Shown piece by piece: positions 23,735 through 32,658 of a stretch of DNA of 64,000 nucleotides. Position 1 is the stretch's first letter, and each line of letters begins with the position of its first letter. Below the pieces are notes generated by a model, which worked only from the letters and a program-made list of their open reading frames with translations, did no database searches and was not told where the DNA came from. The stretch lies in assembly GCA_963575745.1 (NCBI GenBank), contig CAUYUJ010010391.1, positions 199,781 through 263,780 on the forward strand, read 5' to 3'. Source of the stretch: Prorocentrum cordatum. Taxonomy: Eukaryota > Sar > Dinophyceae > Prorocentrales > Prorocentraceae. Both the position numbers and the translations under genes were made by a program.

Positions 23735-25031
23735 TCAGTGGCGGGCCAATCTGTTAACCTGGTAGAAGAGATGCTCAAACGAAAGCCACTGCTCCCAGAT
23801 CGGCTGCGGATTGTTGCAATGCCCGTCGCCGCTGAAGCCGTAGAAGTCCGCGCTGCTGATCAATCGGCCTACGAACCAGCAGAACAGGAACCCCCGTGTC
23901 CAGCTCTGCATGTGGCCTGCGCTGATCACGCAGTGCGCGCTCGGTCGGATCATCGACGGCCTGTCAGTGATGTTGGCGAACTCACCGCCGGTGTGCATCC
24001 TCCCGCAGCAGCTCCTCCACGCTGTGTCCGTCTCCAGGTCGATCTCGAGGACCGCCGTGTCCTGGAGAGGCGCCACCTTGGAGCACATGACGTGTACCGA
24101 AGTCCTGACGCCTGTCTCCTCCGGCACCAGCTTGCTGCCAGCAATCTCGTTGAACCGCGCTACTTCAGCGTGGGAATCGATCTCCTGTCCGAATCCTCTG
24201 CCAGTCAAGCTGTCAGCCCCGCCAACGACGGCCAAGCCGGTCTGGCCCCAACTGCGAGCCCCACGATGAATGACACGCTTGAGCTCCTCGATGCTGGGCA
24301 GCCTAGCCGCGAAGGCCTCGGTGGTCAGCTCGCCGCTGGGCACGAAGCCGTCGGCGCCTTCGTCCAGTCCCCGCAACAGCTCAGTGTCGAGGTCCGTCCA
24401 CGTTTCACGGAACGCGAAGATATCTTGCGCCTTCAGCTCGCTGAGTCTCTGCAGTGCCTCGAAGGCCTCCTCGTACAGGTGGTGATTCGCTTTGGAGGTG
24501 TGGTTATCTAAATACTCCCTCGTCCTCCCCAGCTGCAGGAGCTCCGCGTCCGAGTCCACGGACGGGAAGTCCACGCCCGTGGTGAGGTGCGCAGCGCCGA
24601 GGCCCGTGCCGTCCCCTGGGCAGATGCCCGAGGCGTCTGCGCTCCCGAAGTGCGGCTCCGCCCGCACGGCCGAACACCACCTTCCTGCGAGCTGGTCCTG
24701 GACTTTCCTCCTGACCCACGGGGCGGTTCCTCATCTCCCACAGGTAGGGCAGGTGCTCGGCAGGCGCCAGCAGCTCCTCTTCGGGCAGGTGCTCAAGCTC
24801 CACAGCTTTCACGCCCTCGCTCGTGTGATCATGGGAAGTGAAGTGTCGATAGCGTGGACGCGCGGCTGCTGTACCCATGCAAATTGCCGCCAACATAAAC
24901 AAGCCGATTGATGTCGTCGCCAAAGCAGTGCATGCCAATAACCATGGCATGCGCAATTCTCGCGGGGCTCCAGGCATGGCGTCTGACGGGCACCCCTCCT
25001 CTTCCGACTCGTCGGGCGTGCACCCGCTCAT
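23735..25031 (-). CDS. Sialyltransferase-like glycosyltransferase (GT29), type II membrane protein
   Basis: Likely Golgi enzyme that transfers a sialic acid or related sugar from a CMP-sugar. Reading from 25031, the N-terminus starts MSGCTPDESEEEG and has one hydrophobic signal-anchor (MPWLLACTALATTSIGLFML, about residues 29-50), as Golgi glycosyltransferases do. A luminal stem follows (EHLPEEELLAPAEHL). The catalytic part (24667-23735) carries AVVGGADSLTGRGFGQEIDS followed by HAEVARFNE, which matches sialylmotif L (VVGN-G-L, G-x-x-ID-H-x-V-R-N), then TGVRTSVHVM. An S-like region with RPSAHCVISAG and ADFYGFSGDG follows, and FEHLF sits where motif VS has its His/Glu. The N-terminal and catalytic parts lie in different frames, switching between about 24740 and 24650. 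Either a short intron is missed or there is an indel; I found no convincing intron with the right length. Stop near 23735 may be the real end or an unspliced exon edge. Best host gene of the window. Confidence 0.7.
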
Positions 25032-25129
25032 CGCGCGGGCGTCGGCCGAGGCTGCCCGCGTGGAGGGCGAGGGCGCGGGAGGGTGGGGGGCGGTGCCGCC
25101 CCGACTTCTGGGGCTTGAGCCAACATGGG

Positions 25130-25600
25130 CGCGGGCGTATACATATACATATACATATACTTATACATACATAATACATATGCATATATATATATATATA
25201 TATATCTGTATATATGTGTATGTGTATGCACGCGGCCGGGAAGCTCTCCGAGGCAGGGTCCTGCCATGGAGACGGCAGGGCCTACGCCCAGTAGTCTCTG
25301 GGCACCGTCTCCAGGGATATGCTTAGATGACCACACATATATGAAGATCTACGGACATACACACAGACACACACATGCACAATTTTTGCGTCGGCGGCTA
25401 GGCAGAGTGACTGCGCTGGTGGATAGGCCACACACACGCACACACATACATGTGTCTACATACATAGATGTGAAACCACATCGTGTAGACATTCTGTGTA
25501 TGTGCACATCTATAGTAGGCGTGAGTGTGCGCACCGACGTGTATACATCTAGAGAGAAGGAGAGGGAGAGAGAGAGAGAGAGAGAGAGAGATAGACACGC
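25130..25600. repeat. TA/CA-rich tracts downstream of family C reverse arm
   Basis: CATATACATATAC and TATATATA runs (25135-25230), ACACACATG runs (25350-25470) and GAGAGAGA (25558-25592). Confidence 0.8.
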
Positions 25601-25852
25601 ACACACACATATCCGAAATGAGGGGGTGAGATCGAAGTGGAACGGAGAGCCCCCCTACCGGGAATTCGGTTTCGGTTTCGTGTTCGTGCGTGCCGTGCGT
25701 GCGGGAGAAACGAAACTGCGTGGGCGGGCGAGACATGTCCCGCCTCTGGCTGAGGCGCGGCCAGACCAAAAGTCTCCCTTCTGGCAACCGGTGCCGCGCG
25801 GTGTCCCGCCAGTGTCCCGTCGGTGTCCCGATGATGATGGTGATGACGATAT

Positions 25853-25891
<39 letters not shown>

Positions 25892-27620
25892 CGATGATGA
25901 TGATGATGATGATGATAATGCTGATGGCCATAGTGGTGATGATGATGGTGCCCCGATGATGATGTTGATGATGGTGATGTTGCTGATGATGATGATGGTG
26001 TTCCGATGATGATGGCGATGATGTTGATGATACAGATGATGTTGATGATGATGGTAGGATGAGATGATGGTGCTGGTGTCCCAATGATGATGAAGTTGAG
26101 GATGATGATGTTGATGATGATGATGGTGATGATGGTGTCCAAAAAATGATAACGATGTTGATTATGATGATGACGATGATGGTGTCCCGATGATGATGAG
26201 GATGATGATGAGGCGATGATGATGGTTTTGATGGTGGTGGCCCGATGATGATGATGCTGATGTTGATAATGATGATGGTGCCCGATGATGTTGATGGTGA
26301 TGATGATGATGATGGTGGCAATGATGGTGTCCAGGTGATGATGAGGATGTTGATGATGCTGATGTTGCTGATGATGATGGTGTCCCGATGATGATGGTGT
26401 TGATGATGTTGTGCATGATGATGGGATGATGATGGTGATGATGGTGGTGTTCCGATGATGATGATGGTGTCCCGGTGATGATGATACTGATGTTGATAAT
26501 GATGATGGTGCCCGATGATGATGATGGTGATGTGCCGATGATGGTAATGTTGATGATGATGGACATGGTGGTGATGATGATGTTGCCCCGATGCTGATAT
26601 TGTTGATGATGCTGATTTTGCTGGTGATGATGGTGTCCCGATGATGATGATGATGTTGTTGGTCCTGATGATGTTGATGGTGATGGGATGATGAGATGAT
26701 GATGATGAAGCTGGTGATGATAATGGTGTCCCGATGATGATGATGTTGATGATGGTGCTGTTGGTGATAATGATGATGGTGTCCCGATGCTGATGATGTT
26801 GACGATGCGGATAATGACGATGATGGTGTTCGATGATGATGTTGATGATGTTGATGATGAGGGTAATGATGAGATGATGCTGAGTTTGATGATGGTGGCC
26901 CGATGATGATGATGCTGATGTTGATGATGATGGATGGTGATGATGATGGTAACGATGATGATGATGTCCCGATGATGATGTTGATGATGATGGATGATGA
27001 TGATGGTGTCCCGATGATGATGATCTTGATGATGTTGTTCATGATGATGTGATGATGATGATGGTGCTCCGATGATGATTATGGTGTCCCGATGATGATG
27101 CGGTTAATGATGATGATGGTGACGATGATGGTGTGCCGGTGATGATGATGATCATGATGATGATGGTAATGATGATGATGTTGATGATGATGGTGATGAG
27201 GTGATGCTGGTGATGGTGCCCCGATGATGATGATATTGATGACGTTGATGACGGTGATGTCGATGATGATGATGCTGATGATGATGCCGTTGATTGTGAG
27301 GTCGATTTTGATATCGATAGTGATATCGATAGTGACACCGATTGTGAGATATATTGTGAGATCTATCGTGAGATCGATAGTGAGATCGATTGTGAGATCG
27401 ATAGTCATATCGATTGAGATATCGATCGAATGAAATAGATCGGGTGATGTCGATTGTGAGATCGATCAAATGAGATCGATCGGGCGAGACCGATAGTGAG
27501 ATCGATCCTAAGATCGATAGTGAGACCGATCGAGTGAGATGTTGGTTCCTCCCCACCCACCCGACCCTCCTTATCACCCAAAGGGTGGTCGTATAGGTAT
27601 ATATATATATGTGCGAAGCA
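25600..27620 (-). repeat. Family C, reverse arm, with a 1.45-kb GATGATGGTGTCCCGATG minisatellite
   Basis: Module DNA inverted relative to 20500-22500 (GGTGAGATCGAAGTGGAAC, TTCGTGTTCGTGCGTGC) at 25620-25760. It is followed by GTGTCCCG repeats that pass into GAT/ATG trinucleotides punctuated by GGTGTCCCGATG every few units (25830-27290). Then come decamer arrays TGAGATCGATAGTGAGATCG (27295-27540) and the inverted hairpin block (27569-27591). The open frames of poly-Asp, Met or His type follow from the repeat. Confidence 0.85.
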
Positions 27621-27624
27621 AAGA

Positions 27625-28125
27625 CTGGACAGTCGACCTAGGAGCCAAAGCAGGAGGGGGAGAGGAATTTGAAAAGGAGGAACTGGCGAGGGAGGGCTGG
27701 AGAGGGAGGAAACGGCAAGAGGGGGAGAGGGATACGAATGTGAAGGGAGGTGAGGTCGGGGAATGGATAACGTAAGAACAACACCGAATTCGCCAACCTC
27801 GGCCCCATCCTGCGAGATCCGACGCCGCGGGGAATCACGGTCGGAGCTCTCGGCCCCACCTCTCTGCGAGTTGTTCCGAGCTGGATCCATCCGTGAGGGT
27901 CCGGAGGCAGAACGCGCGGCGAGGACGCTGGTCGGCCACTTCTCACGAGGGCCGGGCCTGCGGGCCTCTCCTCCTCCCCGTCCGCCTGCGGGTGATGATG
28001 CCGCAGTCTGGCTTGAGCGCACCGTGGGTGTCCCCAGAGCAGATGATGCCGACCCCGTAGGTCTGGCAGGCCGTATCTCTCTCTCTCTCACTCTCTCTAT
28101 GGGCGAGGGGGAGGGCACTGACATC
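27625..28125. other. No gene recognised
   Basis: Anonymous GC-rich DNA, partly GAGGG-rich (27655-27740) with a CTCTCT run at 28077-28098. No domain or RNA found. Confidence 0.5.
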
Positions 28126-28129
28126 TCGC

Positions 28130-28260
28130 CATCGCTCGGACGTCCACCCCCGGTGCATTCCTCGGTCCCGTGCGTGCCTCTGTTTTTGCGGTTCGACGAG
28201 TCAGGATGCTACTCGATGGTCCTCGCCAGAACTAAAAAGACGCACGCGTCCGAGCGATGC
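28130..28260. mobile_element. M4 inverted-repeat element, copy 2
   Basis: Perfect 13-bp inverted ends CATCGCTCGGACG (28130) and CGTCCGAGCGATG (28247-28259). Outside them lie similar phrases GCGAGGGGGAGGGCACTGAC and GTGAGGGGGAGGGTCCCGAC as direct repeats, as at copy 1 (10378-10500) but with different sequence. Confidence 0.75.
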
Positions 28261-28840
28261 CACGTCTCTGAGGGTGAGGGGGAGGGTCCCGACATCGGCC
28301 CACGACGCCAACGTGGCTCCGGACGGGGCAGCACGCCGGCGGCGTCGGAGCTCACACCACGTCTCAGCGAGACCCCTCGGGCAGTGCGAGGAGCTCTCGC
28401 TGCGGAGCGCGCGAGGAGCGAGGGGAGGAGGGGGAGGAGGAGGAGCCGAGCGTGGCAGAAAGAGGAGGAGTTGTTTGCTTTACTCGGCGAGGGGGCCTCT
28501 GTGCTGGTAAAGGTATAGTGCATAATACAGCAAGGCCGTCGCTGGACCCAATCAGGTCCATACTCTTTCTCGGCGGCGCGTCTGGGGCACGCTCGACAGG
28601 GCTGCTCGGGACGGCAGCCTGTGGTCGAGGTGACAGGCCAGCGGCGCGGATAGGAGGAGAAGGAGGAGGACAAGGAGGAGCCGCAAGCCCCCCGTCGTTC
28701 CGCTGTGTCGTCGTTCCTCTCCCCCCCCCTGCGTACGCTCAAGCCCACCGCGGTTTTATTTGTCTGCGTTTCCTTTACAAATCTCGTTTTTTTCCACCCT
28801 CCCCTCCAAAGAAGGCCAATGAGGGAGGGATTACCGTTAA

Positions 28841-28993
28841 GTCGGGCGTGTCCCTCTACAGGAGGAATATTCAAAACAAATCAGCAAACAATCGTGTGGG
28901 ACGACGCTTTGAATATGTTTGAGCATTTTGGTGCCTTTTATGACAATGTTTTATGTGTCGTCCGCAGTCCGCCTGTAGAGGGACACACCCGAC
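28841..28993. mobile_element. M1 inverted-repeat element, 153 bp, flanked by TTAA
   Basis: Left end GTCGGGCGTGTCCCTCTACA, right end TGTAGAGGGACACACCCGAC, inverted repeats of about 25 bp. TTAA lies directly on both sides (28837-28840 and 28994-28997), consistent with a 4-bp target duplication. The interior is AT-rich with no frame. It is the best-preserved example of the family. Confidence 0.85.
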
Positions 28994-29126
28994 TTAAATT
29001 TAATGGCCGGTGGCTCCAATCTTCACTGACACGCCAGCCGCCGCCGGCACGAGCTCGTAGAGGAGGAGCAGCGGCCTGTGTGTGTGTGTGTTCGGGGGGA
29101 TGTTGACGGACATATTTAGAGGCCTC

Positions 29127-29320
29127 CTAGATGGGGTCCGAACAGATGAGGTCGAAGGATGGCGCCGCATCGCCACCGCATCGCCGATGTCTCAGCGATG
29201 CATCGGCGATGCATCGGTGACGTCGGCAAGGGGAGACACGGTCTTCACATCGAGCCGCATCGCCGATACAGCGCCGATGCGGCGCCATCCTCCGACCCCA
29301 TCTACTCCGACCCACTCTAC
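29127..29320. mobile_element. M3 inverted-repeat element, copy 2
   Basis: CTAGATGGGGTCCGAACAGA and GGCGCCGCATCGCC at the left, GCGGCGCCATCCTCCGACCC and CCATCTACTCCGACCCAC at the right, with CGATGCATCGGCGATGCATC palindromes inside. Colinear with 10543-10778. Confidence 0.75.
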
Positions 29321-29672
29321 CGGGGGCGGCCAGGAGGGGGCGTCCAAGAGGGTGGGGTGCAACTCATGGCCGGCGGCACGTGCGCGGCCCAAGGAGGGGG
29401 GGGCCAGGGACGCAATGAAACAAGAAGAAGCGCCATGAAATCTGGGGACATATCATGGCCCACGCCATGAGATCCACCCCCTAGTCATCACCCCCCTGTG
29501 TGCCGCCCCCGAATATAGCAGGCCTTCAATCTCGGGCCAGCGCTCCCGCGAGAGGCCTGGGTCGCTGGCGGAGCACGAGGGATGTGCTGCTGGCCAGCAG
29601 CGGCTGCCCAGCACGCCACCATCATGCCGCCGCTGGCCAGGGAACACCCACGCGAAGGACAGCGAGGCTTAG

Positions 29673-29827
29673 ATCGGGCATGTCCTCCCGCAGGCGGATT
29701 TTCGACGAAAGAACTCAAAAAGTCAAACAACGATTGTTAACAAGTCCTCCGAAATACTTTAAAAAACGTTCCCATATTATTTCTGGACAATTCTCGGATT
29801 GTCTTCCTCTAGAGAGACAGGCTCGCC
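29673..29827. mobile_element. M1 inverted-repeat element, 155 bp
   Basis: Left end ATCGGGCATGTCCTCCCGCA, right end TCTAGAGAGACAGGCTCGCC. More diverged than 28841-28993. Flanks are TTAG at the left and TTAA at the right. 29330-29670 and 29830-30500 show no gene that I can support. Confidence 0.7.
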
Positions 29828-30504
29828 TTAACGCGAGGCGCGGTCGCAGGCATCCAGCACGGCGTGCCGTAGGTGGGGTGGTGCCGTGTGTGTTTCTTGG
29901 TCGAGCCGGGGCTCCCGGGGTCGTCGTGTGACCACAGCCGGGCCCGCCAGTGACAGGAGCCGGCCCGCGCGCTCCAGGACCGGCCTGCTGGCACGTCTGG
30001 AGCAGAGCGCCGGGAGGAAGTGAATCCTGGAGGCAAATCGGGGACCCTGTAACTCATGTCTGGGTGGTCTAGGAGATGCACCGGGCGCCACGGCCGCTCA
30101 AGAGCGCTCCAGAACGCTCCGAGAGGGCTCCGGGACGCTCTGGAACGATTGATCTTCATCCTACAGGCCTGCCTCGTAACGACTCGTTGGCATGAGGTGA
30201 ACACGTCGGGGGGGCCGATCCATCGGCGTCGCGAAACAACCACGGCGGTGGGGCCCGTGGGCCTTGGGGGGCCAGCTCTGCGCCACTGGAGCCTGCGCGC
30301 AAGCGGAGCAGGGCCGGTCCTGGGGACGGGGGCGCGACCGCTGTATACGTACGAGGGCCAGGCGCCCCAGGCTTCCAGGCTGGCTCGCAGGCGACCCGCT
30401 TCGCCCCTGGCCGGCCGCGGCCGCGCGAATGCGAGTCTTCGAGTCGCCCGCTTTCGCGCACGGCGCCCCCCGGGCATCCGGCTGCTCCGATCTGTTCGAT
30501 GCGT

Positions 30505-30910
30505 GGGGCCTGGAGGTTCGGGCCACTTCCCCGGGGCCGGAGCTTCGTCCCCGGGTCGTTCCTCGACGCTCCCGAGGCCCGGCGAGGGCCTTCGGAGCCC
30601 GAAAGAAAGGCTGGAAGGGATCCCGCCGCTCCAGCTCTCTGGTGGAGCGTCGGGCCTCTGGGCAGGGGCCTTCCTCAGCGAGGAGCTGGCGCCCACCCTC
30701 GCCCGTGTTCGCGCCTCGCGCCTGGCGACCACCCTCCGGGTACCCAGACCCCCGACGTCATGATTTTTTCATGACGCGATCCCCAGAGGTCCGGACCCAT
30801 TCCCCGGGACCCGTTTTTCATCCTGAGTCCTGAGTCGTTCTCTGACGGTCCCGAGGCCCGGTGGGGGCCCCCCGAGGCCGAAAATCGTGAAAACCCCCCC
30901 CGCCGTGATT
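30505..30910 (+). repeat. GC-rich dispersed repeat, copies 2 and 3 in tandem
   Basis: Phrases CCCCGGGGCCGGAGCTTCGT, CCGAGGCCCGGCGAGGGCC (30505-30615) and CCCCGGGACCCG, CCGAGGCCCGGTGGGGGCC (30780-30910). CATGA(C) and TTCATGACC phrases precede and follow the second copy. Confidence 0.6.
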
Positions 30911-31124
30911 TCTTCATGACCCGAGGGGGTCTGGGTGTGGGTCGCCCGCGGTCGCGCCCCGCGCGCCCCCGCGGGGCACGGGGCGGGGTCCCCGTCGCGC
31001 CCCCTGCTGCGCCCCGCCCGCGCGAGGGGGTCGACGCCTCCGCGGCCCCGCGGCGGTGGCCTCGGCGAGTCGATGGCGGGCGTGGGCGCGCAGGGAGCGA
31101 GGCGTGCTGGAAGCCCGCGCGCGG

Positions 31125-31136
31125 GCTCGTCGTCTC

Positions 31137-31208
<72 letters not shown>

Positions 31209-31238
31209 TCCTCGTCGTCGACGTCGGCGTCGGCGTCG

Positions 31239-31276
<38 letters not shown>

Positions 31277-31300
31277 TCCTCGTCGTCGACGTCGTCGCCG
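31125..31300. repeat. CGT/GTC trinucleotide tract
   Basis: Nearly pure GTC repeats with GTCTCCTCGTCGTCGACGTC interruptions. Poly-Arg, poly-Ser, poly-Val and (minus) poly-Asp frames are repeat artefacts. Confidence 0.95.
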
Positions 31301-31473
31301 TGCTTCTGCTCACGGCGTGGGCCCCGCGAGCTCGTGCACGCGATCTTTACTACTAGCTTGAAACATATCGCTCGAATAATGGCATAACATAAAAACTAGG
31401 ATATCCGCGCGGACCTGCGAGCTTTTATGTTTATGTCATTATTATTTGCCCTAGTGTTTGGAATCACCCTTAC

Positions 31474-31600
31474 CTCGGTGCCGATCTTGAGGATATTTCC
31501 TCAGTTTCTGAGAGCACCTCCCTGAGACTGTCGCCGCCTTGGGCTTTTTCGATCTCAGGGATGGGGATAAGCTCGAGGCTCGTGGGATCTGCCCGCCCTA
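31474..31600 (-). CDS. Candidate exon with a canonical GTAAG donor, function unknown
   Basis: On the minus strand, after a GGCCGTAG acceptor-like site near 31600, the frame reads GRADPTSLELIPIPEIEKAQ and then SLREVLSETEE. It ends at 31474 exactly before GTAAGGG (31465-31473), a strong eukaryotic 5' splice site. The segment is acidic and hydrophilic, in contrast to the Arg/Ala/Gly shadow translations around it. No domain is recognisable from about 40 residues. Upstream minus-strand DNA (31610-32600) is open but low-complexity and contains copies of local repeats (see 32370-32500), so I do not extend the exon. It could also be chance. Confidence 0.35.
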
Positions 31601-32369
31601 CGGCCCGCGGAGGCCTGCCCGCGGGGACCGGCGGGGCGCGGAGGAGAAAGGCGCAACGGGCAGGTCTGGCGAGTCGGTCCCACCACCGCCGTGGGCGCAG
31701 CGATGCCTCGCGTGCCAGGTCTTCCCAGGCAGGCCCTGGGCGCCCAAATCTGGGCGCCGTCGCCGTCCAGCTTCTGCCCTGGGATCCCCTGGTCTCCAAG
31801 AGTGCTCCGGGTGGCCCCCCGGTGGCCCACAAGCTGGCGCAAGATGGCCTGGGAACGAACTTGGCCTCCAGTGCAGTGGCGCCGTGCTTGGCGACTCCCG
31901 CCGCCGAGTCTGCGCCATCTGGAACACGCAGATCCGTGCCAAGACGAGCTCGCCCTCCTCCCTGGGCGCTGCCAACTGCACAACCGTCGCCAGAGTCGTG
32001 AGTCCCGGGGAGGTCCAGCGGAATGGTATCCTCCGCGTTCTCGCCGCTCAGCCGCCCTCCCGGCCCGCCCATGCAGCTCCGCCCGTTCGCCCGTGCCAGG
32101 GAGGGCCAGGTCCTTCCGCAGACCTGGAAGGCGCTTACTGTTCGCAACCTGTCGCGCGAACGGCGGCGCTCTCCTGCCACTCTCCCGCGCCATGCCGGCG
32201 CAAAGGCGGCGCCTTCCTGCCGATCTCCTGCTGCGTCCTTGCGCGCTGCCGAGCATCCACGAACCTTGGCCACTCCTCGGGGTGTCGCCGCTGGGGTGGT
32301 CGCCAGCTCCTCGCTGAGGAAGGCCACTGCCCAGAGAGCCGGCGCTCCAAAAAGTGGGAGCGGCGGGAC

Positions 32370-32500
32370 TGGGGCAATCTGCGGCCTCGGGGGACCCTCG
32401 CCGGGCCTCGGGAGCGTCAAAAAACGATGCAGGACGAACAAAACCGGCCCCGGGGAAGTGGTCCGGACCTCTTGGGCCCACGCATCGAAAAAGTTGAAGC
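32370..32500 (-). repeat. GC-rich dispersed repeat, copy 4 (inverted)
   Basis: GGGGACCCTCGCCGGGCCTC, CAAAAAACGATGCAGGACGA and CCGGCCCCGGGGAAGTGGTC are the inverse of the phrases at 11800-11945. Confidence 0.65.
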
Positions 32501-32658
32501 GGCCAGATGTCTGGGTCAGGAGACTTTACACCACCAGACACCCCCCCTCGCGGTCCACCAAAAGCCTCGTCGACGCCTGAGCCTCGGACCTCGGTCCTCA
32601 GGAAGCGCTGCGTCCCCTCTGTGTTGACCCCCCTTGGCGCTGCCTTAACTACTGCTAG

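Noticed and set aside
25830-27290. Poly-Asp/Met or His/Ser-Ile frames of up to about 500 codons.
   Set aside because: Produced by the GAT minisatellite. Unlike the candidate at 58.06-58.86 kb, no unique coding sequence in the same frame borders it.
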